The notes under the pieces were generated by a model, which saw only the letters and a list, made by a program, of their open reading frames with translations, had not been told where the DNA came from and did no database searches. The position numbers were made by a program, and so were the translations under genes. Below, in pieces: positions 51,103 through 59,485 of a stretch of 64,000 bases of DNA; within the stretch, counting starts at the first letter, position 1, and each line of letters begins with the position of its first letter. Source of the DNA: Streptomyces lincolnensis (GTDB lineage: Bacteria; Actinomycetota; Actinomycetes; Streptomycetales; Streptomycetaceae); assembly GCF_001685355.1 (NCBI RefSeq), contig NZ_CP016438.1:3658001-3722000 (forward strand), in the 5' to 3' direction.

Positions 51103-52062
51103 GTGCCGCTGCGCTGTGCCGTGCTCGACGACTTCCAGCAGGTGGCGACCGAGCTCGCCGACTGGTCACCGCTCGCGGACGAGGTGGAGGTCGTCTCGTA
51201 CGACACCCACTTCCCCGACGAGGACACCCTCGCCGCGGCCCTCGCGGACGCCGACATCGTGGTCACCCTGCGCGAACGCGTCGCCTTCCCGGCCTCCCTG
51301 ATCGCCCGTCTCCCCCGCCTGAAGCTGCTCGTCGCCTCCGGCATGCGCAACTCCGTCATCGACTACGCCGCCGCCGAGGCGCACGGCGTCACGGTCTGCG
51401 GTACGGCGAGCTCGTCCACCCCGCCCGTCGAGCTGACCTGGGCCCTGCTGCTGGGCCTGGCCCGCGGGATCGTCGAGGAGAGCGGCGCCCTGCGCGACAA
51501 CGGCCCCTGGCAGCGGACGGTCGGCGCCGACCTGCACGGCCGCCGCCTCGGACTCCTCGGCCTCGGCAAGATCGGCAGCCGGGTGGCCCAGGTCGGCCTC
51601 GCCTTCGGCATGCGGGTCACCGCCTGGAGCCAGAACCTCACCAAGGAACGCGCCGACGAGGTGGGCGTCGACCTCGCGCCGTCCAAGGAGGACCTCCTCG
51701 CCGGCAGCGACTTCGTCTCGGTCCACCTCGCGCTCGGCGACCGCACCCGCGGACTGCTCGGCCCGGCCGAACTCGCCCTCCTCAAGCCGACCGCCTACCT
51801 GGTCAACACCTCGCGGGCCGCCATCGTCGACCAGGACGCCCTCCTCGCCGCCCTCCGCGAGGGCCGGATCGCCGGCGCCGGAGTCGACGTCTTCGACACC
51901 GAGCCCCTCCCCGCCGGCCATCCGATGCGCACGGCCCCCCGCCTGCTGGCCACACCCCACCTCGGCTATGTCTCCCGCGCCAACTACGAGACGTACTACG
52001 GCCAGGCGGTCGAGAACATCCAGGCGTTCCTGGCGGGTTCTCCGCTACGGCGACTGCCCTGA
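51103..52062 (+). CDS. D-isomer 2-hydroxyacid dehydrogenase
   Basis: A 319-residue NAD-dependent dehydrogenase of the 3-phosphoglycerate/hydroxypyruvate type. NAD motif LGLLGLGKIGSRVAQVGLAFGM. Catalytic Arg in NTSRAAIVDQDAL, Glu in GVDVFDTEPL, and His in ATPHLGYVS. ELTWALLLGLARGI precedes the NAD fold. GTG 51103 has AAGGGA seven bases upstream. The substrate is not evident. Confidence 0.9.
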   Translation: MPLRCAVLDDFQQVATELADWSPLADEVEVVSYDTHFPDEDTLAAALADADIVVTLRERVAFPASLIARLPRLKLLVASGMRNSVIDYAAAEAHGVTVCGTASSSTPPVELTWALLLGLARGIVEESGALRDNGPWQRTVGADLHGRRLGLLGLGKIGSRVAQVGLAFGMRVTAWSQNLTKERADEVGVDLAPSKEDLLAGSDFVSVHLALGDRTRGLLGPAELALLKPTAYLVNTSRAAIVDQDALLAALREGRIAGAGVDVFDTEPLPAGHPMRTAPRLLATPHLGYVSRANYETYYGQAVENIQAFLAGSPLRRLP

Positions 52063-52258
52063 CGCCACCGTGCCTCCCGGCCTCCCGGCCTCCCTGCCTC
52101 CGTGCTCCCGTGCCTCCGCGCCGCGCCGCCGACCCGGACCTCTGTTCAAAAAGAGTGATCCCCGCCCGATCGCCGTTACCAGCCGTGAGTGACGGCGTTG
52201 AAGGGGAAGTGCGACGGCGCGTCCTGCCGTCGTGCTCACCGAGTCAAAGGAGAACGTG

Positions 52259-52546
52259 ATGTCTCGCATCGCGAAGGTCGCTGGTGTCGCCCTCGGCACC
52301 GGTGCCGCGGTCCTCAGCGGCGCCGGCCTGGCCATGGCCGACGCGGGCGCCGAGGGCAAGGCCGTGCACTCCCCGGGCGTCCTGTCGGGCAACCTGGTCC
52401 AGGTTCCGGTCAACGTCCCGGTCAACCTCTGCGGCAACACCGTCGACGTGATCGGCCTGCTGAACCCGGCCTTCGGCAACACCTGCGTCAACGACGGCGG
52501 CCACGGCAAGGGCCACCCCGGCCCGGGTGCCGGCTACGGCCACTGA
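52259..52546 (+). CDS. chpG: Short chaplin (ChpG-like) with Gly/His tail
   Basis: A 95-residue secreted hydrophobic surfactant protein of aerial hyphae. Signal peptide 1-27 (ends GLAMADA). The chaplin domain is HSPGVLSGNLVQVPVNVPVN, then LCGNTVDVIGLLNPAFGNTCVND with the two cysteines of the intramolecular disulfide. An added tail GGHGKGHPGPGAGYGH is unusual for short chaplins. AAAGGAG before ATG 52259. Named by position: it sits beside melC2-melC1 with a second chaplin further on, as chpG does in S. coelicolor. Confidence 0.9.
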   Translation: MSRIAKVAGVALGTGAAVLSGAGLAMADAGAEGKAVHSPGVLSGNLVQVPVNVPVNLCGNTVDVIGLLNPAFGNTCVNDGGHGKGHPGPGAGYGH

Positions 52547-52563
52547 TCGACCGTACGCGTGAA

Positions 52564-52595
52564 AGAGCCCCGGCATCTCCGAGCGCCGGGGCTCT
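52564..52595. terminator. Bidirectional terminator, chaplin / tyrosinase
   Basis: AGAGCCCCGGC (52564-52574) pairs with GCCGGGGCTCT (52585-52595) between the converging genes. Directly after it a 21-base unit containing CTCTCTCATGT and CACGGACC is repeated twice (52591-52611, 52612-52632, one mismatch). Confidence 0.8.
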
Positions 52596-52671
52596 CTCAT
52601 GTACACGGACCGCTCTCTCATGTCCACGGACCGACCGCACCAGGCCGGCGCCGGGACCGCGCCGGGACCTC

Positions 52672-53538
52672 CTACGCGTACCGGTAGATCCGGCTGTGGT
52701 CCTCCAGCGCGTCCGGCGTCACGTCCCACGGCGGCAGCTTCTCGTGCCGGGCGACGATCCGCCGGTACTGGGAACTGCCCGCGGCGGGCGGCTTGGCGGG
52801 CAGGTAGCGGTGGTCGCCGTGGCGGCGCTGCCAGCGGGACCAGCACAGGTCGACGAAGGCGTGGTGCATCCAGAAGACGGGGTCGTTGACGGACGCGCCG
52901 CCGACCATGACCCCGCCGACCCAGCGGTGCACCCGGTTGTGATTGCGCCAGGCGGTGGGCCCCCGCCCGCTCCCCCACCCCTCCAGCTTGTTGCGGAACC
53001 CCTTGCCGGACGTCGAGTCCCAGGGCGAGCTGTCGTAGACCGGGTCCGCCAGGGCCCGCTCCAGGTCGCTCTTGGTCGGCAGCGCGATCGGGTCGGCGGA
53101 CCGGCCGAGGTCCCGGGTGAGGTACTCCTCGTCGGTGATGTTCTCCCGCAGGGTCCAGTTGCCCTCCCGGTAGGCGAACGGGCCCGTGGTCACCTGCCGG
53201 TCGGAGCGCCGCCCGGTGCCGCCGAGCAGGTCCTTCGTCCAGGGCGCCGACGTCGTCGTACGGTCGCGCGTCCAGTCCCAGTACGGCACGGTCACCGAGG
53301 AGTCGACGCGGCGCAGCGCCCGCTCCAGCTCCAGCAGGAACCGGCGGTGCCAGGGCAGGAAGGAGGGCGCCATGTGCGCCGTCCGCAGTCCGCCCTCGCC
53401 GTCGGAGACGTAGTACTCGATGTGCATCCGTACGAACTCGTCGTACTCGCCCCTCCGTTTGACCTCCAGCAGCGCCTTCACGAACCGCCGTTTCTCGGCG
53501 GCGGTCAGCGTGCTGACGTCCCTACGCGTGTACGCCAT
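52672..53538 (-). CDS. melC2: Tyrosinase MelC2
   Basis: A 288-residue type-3 copper monooxygenase that oxidises tyrosine to dopaquinone for melanin. CuA ligands: H39, H55 and H64 (MHIEYY, AHMAPSFLPWHRRFL). CuB ligands: H200, H204 (NHNRVHRWVGG) and H226 (DPVFWMHHAFVDLCW). It has no signal peptide and is exported with its chaperone MelC1. ATG 53538 follows GGGGGGAC. It overlaps the end of melC1 by 17 bases. Confidence 0.96.
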   Translation of the reverse strand: MAYTRRDVSTLTAAEKRRFVKALLEVKRRGEYDEFVRMHIEYYVSDGEGGLRTAHMAPSFLPWHRRFLLELERALRRVDSSVTVPYWDWTRDRTTTSAPWTKDLLGGTGRRSDRQVTTGPFAYREGNWTLRENITDEEYLTRDLGRSADPIALPTKSDLERALADPVYDSSPWDSTSGKGFRNKLEGWGSGRGPTAWRNHNRVHRWVGGVMVGGASVNDPVFWMHHAFVDLCWSRWQRRHGDHRYLPAKPPAAGSSQYRRIVARHEKLPPWDVTPDALEDHSRIYRYA

Positions 53539-53998
53539 CGTGTCCCCCCATGTCTTCGGGTCCCCTCTCGCGCAGCTGCCCCGGCCCCAGTTCGTCGACC
53601 GCGGCGCGGGCGGCCTCCAGGGGTGTGGCGTACGACCGGTAGTGGTCGACCATGCTCAGCCAGGTGCCGTCGGCGCGGCGCATCAGATGCAGCGGCCGTC
53701 CGTCGACGGTGACCTGCCAGCGGCCGTCGCCCAGGACGCGTCCGGCGGCGGCCGCCGACGTCCTGATGCCGCGGATGTGGCGGCCCCGGTAGGTCTCGTC
53801 GAACACGACGTCCGCGGGCGGCTCGGCCGCGCGCAGTGAGCGGGAGACGGCGGCGAACGGGAGGAACGCCACCGCGACGGCCGCCGGTCCGACCAGGCCG
53901 AGCAGCAGGTCCCGCCGGCTCCGCGCGGGCCCGCCTCTCGCCTCGCGCGCTACCGAGGGTTCCCCGCCGACCGGTGCTCCGCCGACACTCATGACCAT
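53522..53998 (-). CDS. melC1: Tyrosinase chaperone/copper-delivery protein MelC1
   Basis: A 158-residue protein with a twin-arginine signal (PARSRRDLLLGLVGPAAVAVAFLPF, residues 24-48). FDETYRGRHIRGIRT is the conserved MelC1 motif, and a C-terminal part with LHLMRRADGTWLSMVDHYRSYATPLEAARAAVDEL follows. It inserts copper into MelC2 and carries it out through the Tat pathway. The start ATG 53998 has GAGGAG six bases upstream; ATG 53992 is the alternative. Confidence 0.93.
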   Translation of the reverse strand: MVMSVGGAPVGGEPSVAREARGGPARSRRDLLLGLVGPAAVAVAFLPFAAVSRSLRAAEPPADVVFDETYRGRHIRGIRTSAAAAGRVLGDGRWQVTVDGRPLHLMRRADGTWLSMVDHYRSYATPLEAARAAVDELGPGQLRERGPEDMGGHDGVHA

Positions 53999-54111
53999 CG
54001 CCTGCTCCTCGTCCGGGTGGCTGCGCTTCGTTTGTCGTAGCGGTAACCGTCCGGCGGGCCCTGCGGTCACCGTCCGGCGGCCGCGAGGTGAACACGCGTA
54101 CCCGGACAGCC

Positions 54112-54143
54112 GACGGGCCCGGGCGTGTTCGCCCGGGCCCGTC
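54112..54143 (-). terminator. Strong hairpin terminator
   Basis: A 14-base perfect stem, GACGGGCCCGGGCG with its complement, around TGTT. It is 22 bases after the leftward stop at 54165. Confidence 0.85.
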
Positions 54144-54164
54144 CGATCGGCGGGTCGGCCGGTC

Positions 54165-54677
54165 CTAGAGGCCGGCCCCCGTGGCAAGGTTCGCGCCCGG
54201 CACGGTCTGGAGGACCGGGGCGAGCACGCCCACCTGCGGAAGCTTGACGTCCGGCAGACCGAAGTTCTCGGGCTTCGGCGGGGTCAGCGGCGCGTCCACG
54301 CTCAGGCCGGGGCCCAGGGTGCGCAGGTCGGAGACGGGCGCCTCGACGGCCACGTGGTCGAAGTCGTCCCCGAGGATGTGCGGCAGCGGCGCGCGCAGGC
54401 CGGCGCCGGGCAGCGCACCGCTGACCGGCAGCTGCGGGATGACCCGCTCCGGCAGGAGGCGCCCCTCGACGTACTGCGGTCCCTCGGGCGCGCCCGGCAC
54501 GAGCAGCGGGATCTCCCCGCCGAGCTTGGGCAGCTCCATGTTGAGGGAGTTCTCGATGCCCTCCAACGGCACGGGGACCGGAACCGTGTCCACGGCGGCG
54601 GCGGGGGCGGCGGCACCCATCGCGGCCGCCACGCCCGTGATGACGGCGGCAAGGGTTCCTCGGGTGGTCGACTTCAT
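54165..54677 (-). CDS. Secreted protein of unknown function, Pro/Leu-rich
   Basis: A 170-residue exported protein: signal peptide MKSTTRGTLAAVITGVAAAMGAAAPAAA, then VDTVPVPVPLEGIENSLNMELPKLGG and proline-spaced hydrophobic segments (IPLLVPGAPEGPQYVEGRLLPERVIPQLPVSG). No cysteine in the mature part and no membrane helix. AAAGGA precedes ATG 54677. The composition resembles small secreted proteins accompanying chaplins; function unknown. Confidence 0.78.
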   Translation of the reverse strand: MKSTTRGTLAAVITGVAAAMGAAAPAAAVDTVPVPVPLEGIENSLNMELPKLGGEIPLLVPGAPEGPQYVEGRLLPERVIPQLPVSGALPGAGLRAPLPHILGDDFDHVAVEAPVSDLRTLGPGLSVDAPLTPPKPENFGLPDVKLPQVGVLAPVLQTVPGANLATGAGL

Positions 54678-54801
54678 GGCAGGTACGGTCCTTTTCGGGG
54701 TTCGGGAACTCAACGTCCGTACCGCGTAACGATCCTGGGACAGTCTCCAGCGCAAGAATCCCCCGACTGCCGCAGTAGTACGACGTACGCCGGAGGAATT
54801 G

Positions 54802-55386
54802 TCAGTTCGTCCAGAAGTCCCACCAACGCGTCAGAATCAGCATTCCGACGATTCCGATGTGCACCAGCGGGAACATCCAGGTGAATTCGTCGAGGAACGA
54901 TCGGAATCCGGCCGGCGCGGGCAGGAACCGCCGGCGTACGGCGAAGGACGTCACGTACCAGAACATGAGGATCGTGGCGACCCAGGCCAGGCAGCACCAC
55001 AGACACAGGGCGTTGATCCGGTAGAGCGACTCGAACTGGAGCCAGGAGACGAACCCGACGCCGAACAGACAGCCCGCGGCGAAGGTCAGCCAGTACCAGC
55101 GGGGGAAGGCGGCGCCGGCCAGCAGGCTCGCGCCGACGCAGACGACGACGCCGTAGGCGACCAGGCCCAGCATCGGATTGGGGAACCCGAAGGCCGAGGC
55201 CTGGTCGCTCGTCATGACGCTGCCGCAGGACACCACCGGGTTCAGGCTGCATCCCGGCGTGAAACCGGGATCCTCCAGCAGCTTGAACTTGTCGAGGGTG
55301 ATGACCCAGGAGGCCAGCAGCCCCGCGGCCCCCGTGAGCACCAGCAGGACGGCGAACGCGCGACTGCCGCCCGCGGCGCGTTCCAT
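54802..55386 (-). CDS. VKOR-family membrane oxidoreductase
   Basis: A 194-residue protein with about five membrane helices (11-30, 73-93, 98-118, 127-150, 170-186). Loop cysteines C46 and C54 (CSLNPVVSCGSV) and the active-site CLWC (C128-C131) are those of bacterial vitamin K epoxide reductase proteins. These use quinones to reoxidise DsbA-type thiol oxidases outside the cell. Neighbouring chaplins need a disulfide, so a role in their folding is possible. ATG 55386 overlaps the upstream stop. Confidence 0.9.
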   Translation of the reverse strand: MERAAGGSRAFAVLLVLTGAAGLLASWVITLDKFKLLEDPGFTPGCSLNPVVSCGSVMTSDQASAFGFPNPMLGLVAYGVVVCVGASLLAGAAFPRWYWLTFAAGCLFGVGFVSWLQFESLYRINALCLWCCLAWVATILMFWYVTSFAVRRRFLPAPAGFRSFLDEFTWMFPLVHIGIVGMLILTRWWDFWTN

Positions 55387-55883
55387 CAGCCGCGCAGGCT
55401 GCGGGCGGGGAGGACGATGTGGGCGGCCGCGTTCAGGGTCTCCTCGGCGCCCGCGAAGGCGGCCAGCGCCTCCGGCTCGATCGGCTTGCCCGGCTCGGCC
55501 TCGGGCCAGGGGCGGGTGGTGAACACGAAGTAGGCGAAGCCGCGTTCGCCGACGGCCGCGAGCCACTCCGGGGGCGGGGCGCACTGGGCGTTGAAGCCCG
55601 GCATGGTGACGACGGCCGAGCCTGACTCGACGAGCAGGCTGACCGGCAGGCTCGGCCGGCCGTTGCCGTCGACGAGGTCGCCGCCGACGGGCAGGCCGTT
55701 GTTCTCCAGCAGGGCTTCGACGGCGGCCGTGGAGCCCTCCGGGCCCTCGGCACCGTCGCCGAGGGAGTAGGCGAGCAGGTAGGGCATGTCGCCGTCGGGG
55801 GCCTCGCCGCTCCAGGCCATGACGACGAGGGTGCCCAGGTCCGCGGCGCGGAAGGGGCGGGTTTCGCTTGAGGTTGAGGTCAC
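55386..55883 (-). CDS. DUF5949-like conserved protein
   Basis: A 165-residue soluble protein, MTSTSSETRPFRAADLGTLVVMAWSGEAPDGDMPYLLAYSLGDG, with VTMPGFNAQCAPPPEWLAAVGERGFAYFVFTTRPWPEAEPGKPI. No signal peptide, membrane helix or catalytic motif. It is Streptomyces-typical (DUF5949 from memory). GTG 55883; stop overlaps the VKOR start as ATGA. Confidence 0.7.
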   Translation of the reverse strand: MTSTSSETRPFRAADLGTLVVMAWSGEAPDGDMPYLLAYSLGDGAEGPEGSTAAVEALLENNGLPVGGDLVDGNGRPSLPVSLLVESGSAVVTMPGFNAQCAPPPEWLAAVGERGFAYFVFTTRPWPEAEPGKPIEPEALAAFAGAEETLNAAAHIVLPARSLRG

Positions 55884-56034
55884 CGCGCGACCTTATCGAC
55901 GCCCCTGAATACGGCCGGACGTGTTCTCACCCGACCGGGCGATCGGGCACGGCCTGTCCACACGAACGAGGGACCCCACTCGAACAGCGCGAAGGGCCGG
56001 TCCCGTACGGATCGGCATGCCGGTACGGAAACGG

Positions 56035-56110
56035 CCCTTTCGGCGCCCTTCGGCACCTGTCGGCATCCTTCGACACCTGTCGGCGCCCGTTCGGCGCCCT
56101 TTCGGCGCTT
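56035..56110. repeat. Degenerate short tandem repeats (TTCGGCGCCC type)
   Basis: Seven or so units of 10-12 bases such as TTCGGCGCCC, TTCGGCACCTG, TCGGCATCC and TTCGACACCTG follow one another in the intergenic space downstream of a secreted-protein gene. Nothing coding is supported there. Confidence 0.7.
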
Positions 56111-56127
56111 TGCGCGCGAGAGGTGTT

Positions 56128-56415
56128 TCAGCCCTGGAGGGGAAGCCCGCCGAGCAGTCCGCCGGAGTTCAGGGTGGTCGTCGCGTCCTTCACGGTACTG
56201 AGCACGGAGTCCTTGTTCTCGGTGTCGAGCGCGTCCGACTGGTGCTGGAGCGGCATCACGTCGCGGGGCTGAATGTCGCCACTGGTGAGCGTGTTCACGG
56301 CGCCGTTGAGGCTGGTGGGCGTGACGTCGGCGGCGTCGTAGGCGAACGCGGGCGCGGCGGCACCGGCGAGAACCACGGAACCGGCAACTACAGCGGCAGC
56401 CTTCAGGGACTTCAT
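56128..56415 (-). CDS. Small secreted protein, 95 aa
   Basis: MKSLKAAAVVAGSVVLAGAAAPAFAYDA is a Sec signal. The mature 69 residues (DVTPTSLNGAVNTLTSGDIQPRDVMPLQHQSDALDTENKDSVLSTVKDATTTLNSGGLLGGLPLQG) are soluble, cysteine-free and end in a Gly/Leu tail. GAAAGGA before ATG 56415. It resembles the rodlin type in size and location only; I do not recognise the family. Confidence 0.75.
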   Translation of the reverse strand: MKSLKAAAVVAGSVVLAGAAAPAFAYDAADVTPTSLNGAVNTLTSGDIQPRDVMPLQHQSDALDTENKDSVLSTVKDATTTLNSGGLLGGLPLQG

Positions 56416-56586
56416 CGCGTTCCTTTCTTCGGCAACTCATGTCACCAGAGGGAATTCTGACGCCGTGCCTAACGAGCCCTCACCGGAGCGGAAACTCCGT
56501 ACCCGGTAATTGGGGTAATTGGGCTGTCATGAAAAAGCCGTTGTGCCGGCCTCTCGTGGAGACCGGCACAACGGGGTCGCGTACGC

Positions 56587-57282
56587 CTACGACGTGGGGA
56601 GCGGACCGGTCGGCAGGCTCGGCAGTGTCGGCAGCGCCGGCAGGCCGGGCAGGTTCGGGACCGGCAGGCCGCCGCCGAGGAGTGTGGCCGCGACCAGGTT
56701 GACCAGGCCGGTCAGCACACCGGTGAGGGCCGCCACCACCTGGGTGACATCGCCGGACTGGGCCGCCTTGAGCAGGGTGTCGACGGCCTTCTGGAGGGCG
56801 GCGACCGCGTCGCCCACGAGGTCGGCCGGGAGCTGCGCGGCCGCTGCCTGGGCGGCGCCGTTCTTCGCGGTCGGCAGCGTCGGCACGGTCGGCACGGTCG
56901 GGAGCGTGGGCAGGGTGCTCGTGGCGGGCGGGGCCACGGGCGGTGTCGCCGGTGCCGCCGGGGCCGCCGCGGTGACCTTGGCGAGGGCTTCCTTCACGGC
57001 GTCGCCGAGCTTGGTGGCCTCCTCGGCGGAGAGCTGGCCGTTGTCGGCCTTGAGGACGGCGTTGAGCAGGTCGGTGACCGGGGTGAGCACGGCCCCGAGG
57101 TTGCCCAGGCCCTTGACCTGGGCGAGGAGTCCGTCCGCGCCGGGGACGGGCGCCTGCGCCGCCTGGACGCTCTTGGTGGACGGGTCCCGCTCGGCCGCCG
57201 CCGCGGCCGGTCCGGCGATGCCGACGAGGAGGATGGCGCAGAGGGCGGAGGAGGCGATACGCCGGGCGGGCAGACCACGCAT
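56587..57282 (-). CDS. Secreted Ala/Pro-rich protein with LPTLPTVPT repeats
   Basis: A 231-residue protein with signal peptide 1-29. The N-terminal helical part is DGLLAQVKGLGNLGAVLTPVTDLLNAVLKADNGQLSAEEATKLGDAVKEAL. A linker of LPTLPTVPTVPTLPT repeats follows, then a second helical part with LQKAVDTLLKAAQSGDVTQVVAALTGVLTGLVNLVAATLLG and a final LPNLPGLPALPTLPSLPTG tail. The two helical parts look like related hydrophobic bundles. GAAAGGA before ATG 57282. Function unknown; surface or wall location likely. Confidence 0.78.
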   Translation of the reverse strand: MRGLPARRIASSALCAILLVGIAGPAAAAAERDPSTKSVQAAQAPVPGADGLLAQVKGLGNLGAVLTPVTDLLNAVLKADNGQLSAEEATKLGDAVKEALAKVTAAAPAAPATPPVAPPATSTLPTLPTVPTVPTLPTAKNGAAQAAAAQLPADLVGDAVAALQKAVDTLLKAAQSGDVTQVVAALTGVLTGLVNLVAATLLGGGLPVPNLPGLPALPTLPSLPTGPLPTS

Positions 57283-57520
57283 GGGTGTTCCTTTCGATGT
57301 GCGTCCGATCTTGAGCCCACCGTGAAAGCGGCCACCGCGCTCTGCAACCGAGCGAGCGCACCGGGCAACGCCCCCGGTCCCGCCCCGCCGACGTCGTCGC
57401 TGGTGAGGGGCATGTCAAGAGCGACCCGCCCCGGCGCCGCCCCAACCCCCCATTCGGGGGACGGCGTTCCGACTCACGACAAGAACCGGCACGACAGGAA
57501 CGGACATAACAAGAAGCCGA

Positions 57521-57553
57521 CCGCCCTTCCGTGGAGGAACCACGGAAGGGCGG
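57521..57553 (-). terminator. Terminator of chpF
   Basis: A perfect 14-base stem, CCGCCCTTCCGTGG and its complement, around AGGAA, 26 bases after the chpF stop on the minus strand. Confidence 0.82.
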
Positions 57554-57578
57554 CCGGCGAAAGGGTGGCGCGTCGACG

Positions 57579-57818
57579 TCAGTCGTTGACGCACTCGTTG
57601 CCGAACGCGGGGTTCAGCAGACCGATGACGTTGACGGTGTTGCCGCAGACGTTGACCGGCACGTGGACCGGAACCTGGACGACATTGCCCGACAGCACGC
57701 CCGGGGAGTGGGCGGCAGCGCCCTGCGCGCCGCTGTCGGCGGCGGCGATGCCGGCGGTGCCCGCAACGGCGGCGGCCGCAACGGTGGTCAGGGCCAGGCC
57801 CTTCGCGATACGCGACAT
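57579..57818 (-). CDS. chpF: Short chaplin (ChpF-like)
   Basis: A 79-residue chaplin: signal peptide to about residue 27, then the single domain HSPGVLSGNVVQVPVHVPVN with CGNTVNVIGLLNPAFGNECVND and two cysteines. It assembles into amyloid-like fibrils that make aerial hyphae hydrophobic. AAGGAG precedes ATG 57818. Its mature part is nearly the same as the chaplin at 52259 but lacks the Gly/His tail. The 5' flank is long (about 490 bases to the divergent transferase gene), leaving room for developmental promoters. Confidence 0.92.
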   Translation of the reverse strand: MSRIAKGLALTTVAAAAVAGTAGIAAADSGAQGAAAHSPGVLSGNVVQVPVHVPVNVCGNTVNVIGLLNPAFGNECVND

Positions 57819-58309
57819 GGAGAGGTGCTCCTTGGGGTTGAAACAAACATCCGGGCGGGGATGCCCGGCGCTGTGTCAACGCGTGGCGCCCCCGCGGGTT
57901 GTGCCGCCAATGGAGTGATGTCACGGAGGCCCTCGCTCCACCCTTCCGACACACTTGCCCGGTTTCGCCGGATTAATACGCATAGCGGCTAGAGTTGCGG
58001 ACCTCTTGACGCACCCCTATAGCCCGACGATCACATTCCCCTCTTTCTTTGCCGGAAGGGCACAGCCCGTCATGAGCAACTCCACCGCCCCGGCCGCGCG
58101 CGTACCCGCGTGCACGAACGCCCCCGGACGCGACCTCGATGTGTTCGAACACGAGAAGGCGTTGCGGTCCGGCGGTGACCAGCCGGGCTCCCGGCTCGTT
58201 TCCCTGCCGGACGCGGCATGGGCCGGCGTGCTCTTCGTCGCCGTAGACGCCCGCACGTAGGCGCGTTCCGCCCGTACCGAGCGCCGTCCGTGAGCGAGGA
58301 AAACCGCGC
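57819..58309. other. Divergent region, chpF / polysaccharide genes
   Basis: 491 bases. A possible 62-codon ORF (ATG 58072 to TAG 58260, MSNSTAPAARVPACTNAPG...) has GGAAGGG rather far upstream and no recognisable features, so I do not call it a gene. TTGACG at 58008-58013 may be part of a rightward promoter. Confidence 0.45.
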
Positions 58310-59485
58310 ATGCACCAGCCAGCACCCGACCCTCGGCCACGGGTCCTGCACATCACCCAGCCCGTGGACGGCGGTGTCGCCCGCGTGGTGACGGACCTGG
58401 CGCGGGCCCAGCTCGCGGCCGGTCTGCACGTCACGGTGGCCTGCCCGGACGGCCCGCTGGCCGCCGCCGCGCGGTCGGCCGGGGCCGACGTCCGGCACTG
58501 GCACGCCACCCGCTCACCGGGCCCGACCCTCGTTCGAGAGGTACGACGGCTCGCTCGCGTGATCGAGGACGTACGCCCCGATCTGGTGCACGCGCACAGC
58601 GCGAAGGCCGGACTCGCGGGGCGGCTCGCCGTGCGGGGCCGGACTCCGACCGTGTTCCAGCCGCACGCCTGGTCGTTCGAGGCCGTCGGCGGGATCACCT
58701 CATCGCTCGCGCTGCGATGGGAACAGCGGGGGGCGCGCTGGGCGCACCGGGTGGTGTGTGTGAGCGAGGCGGAGCGCGCGACCGGCGTGCGCGCCGGGAT
58801 CGACGGGCGGTGGAGCGTCGTCCCCAACGGGATCGAGCCCGCGCGCTTCCGTCCCGCGGCCGTCGACACCGTACGGGCCGCGCTCCTGCCCGGTGTTCCC
58901 CCGGCGGCGCCGCTCGTGGCGTGTGTGGGGCGGCTGTGCCGGCAGAAGGGCCAGGACGTCCTGCTGGAGGCCTGGCCGTCGGTGGTCCGGCGGGTGCCGG
59001 GGGCCCGGCTCGTGCTGGTCGGCGACGGGCCGCAGCGGGACGAACTCCGGACGCGGGCACCGGAGTCGGTGCTGTTCGCGGGGGCCGTCGGCGATGTCGT
59101 GCCCTGGTACCAGGCCGCCGATCTGGTCGTCCTGCCCTCGCGCTGGGAGGGCATGGCACTCGCCCCGCTGGAGGCGATGGCGTGCGGGCGGCCCGTGGTG
59201 CTCACCGACGTGGACGGCGCCCGGGAGAGCCTGCCGCCGGACCTCCCGCCCCACTGCCTGGTGCCACCGGGCGATCCGGAGCGGCTGGCCGGTGCCATGA
59301 CCGAGTTGCTGCTCGACCCGCCGCTGCGCGAGTCGCTGGGCCATCAGGGACGCCGTCATGTCCTGTCCACGCACGACGTGCGGCACACCGCCGAGGCGGT
59401 GGCGGACGTGTACCGAGAACTGCTCGGCGGCGCGCTCGCCGCGCATGCCGTGCCCACCGAGTACAGGGAGTCCATCCACTCGTGA
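58310..59485 (+). CDS. GT4-family glycosyltransferase
   Basis: A 391-residue GT-B enzyme. The N-terminal acceptor domain has RVLHITQPVDGGVARVVTDLARAQ. The donor domain has LVACVGRLCRQKGQDVLLEAWPSV, LVLVGDGPQRDEL, and the nucleotide-sugar motif SRWEGMALAPLEAMACGRPVVLTDVDG (Glu-x7-Glu). It would add a sugar to the lipid-linked chain on the cytoplasmic side. ATG 58310 has GAGG upstream. The stop overlaps the next gene's GTG. Confidence 0.9.
   Translation: MHQPAPDPRPRVLHITQPVDGGVARVVTDLARAQLAAGLHVTVACPDGPLAAAARSAGADVRHWHATRSPGPTLVREVRRLARVIEDVRPDLVHAHSAKAGLAGRLAVRGRTPTVFQPHAWSFEAVGGITSSLALRWEQRGARWAHRVVCVSEAERATGVRAGIDGRWSVVPNGIEPARFRPAAVDTVRAALLPGVPPAAPLVACVGRLCRQKGQDVLLEAWPSVVRRVPGARLVLVGDGPQRDELRTRAPESVLFAGAVGDVVPWYQAADLVVLPSRWEGMALAPLEAMACGRPVVLTDVDGARESLPPDLPPHCLVPPGDPERLAGAMTELLLDPPLRESLGHQGRRHVLSTHDVRHTAEAVADVYRELLGGALAAHAVPTEYRESIHS

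Noticed and set aside
52068..52120. GCCTCC-type low-complexity run after the dehydrogenase gene
   Set aside because: Simple pyrimidine-rich repetition without symmetry or coding potential.
58072..58260. 62-codon small gene before the glycosyltransferase
   Set aside because: Ribosome site too distant and no recognisable features; kept only as a remark in the intergenic entry.
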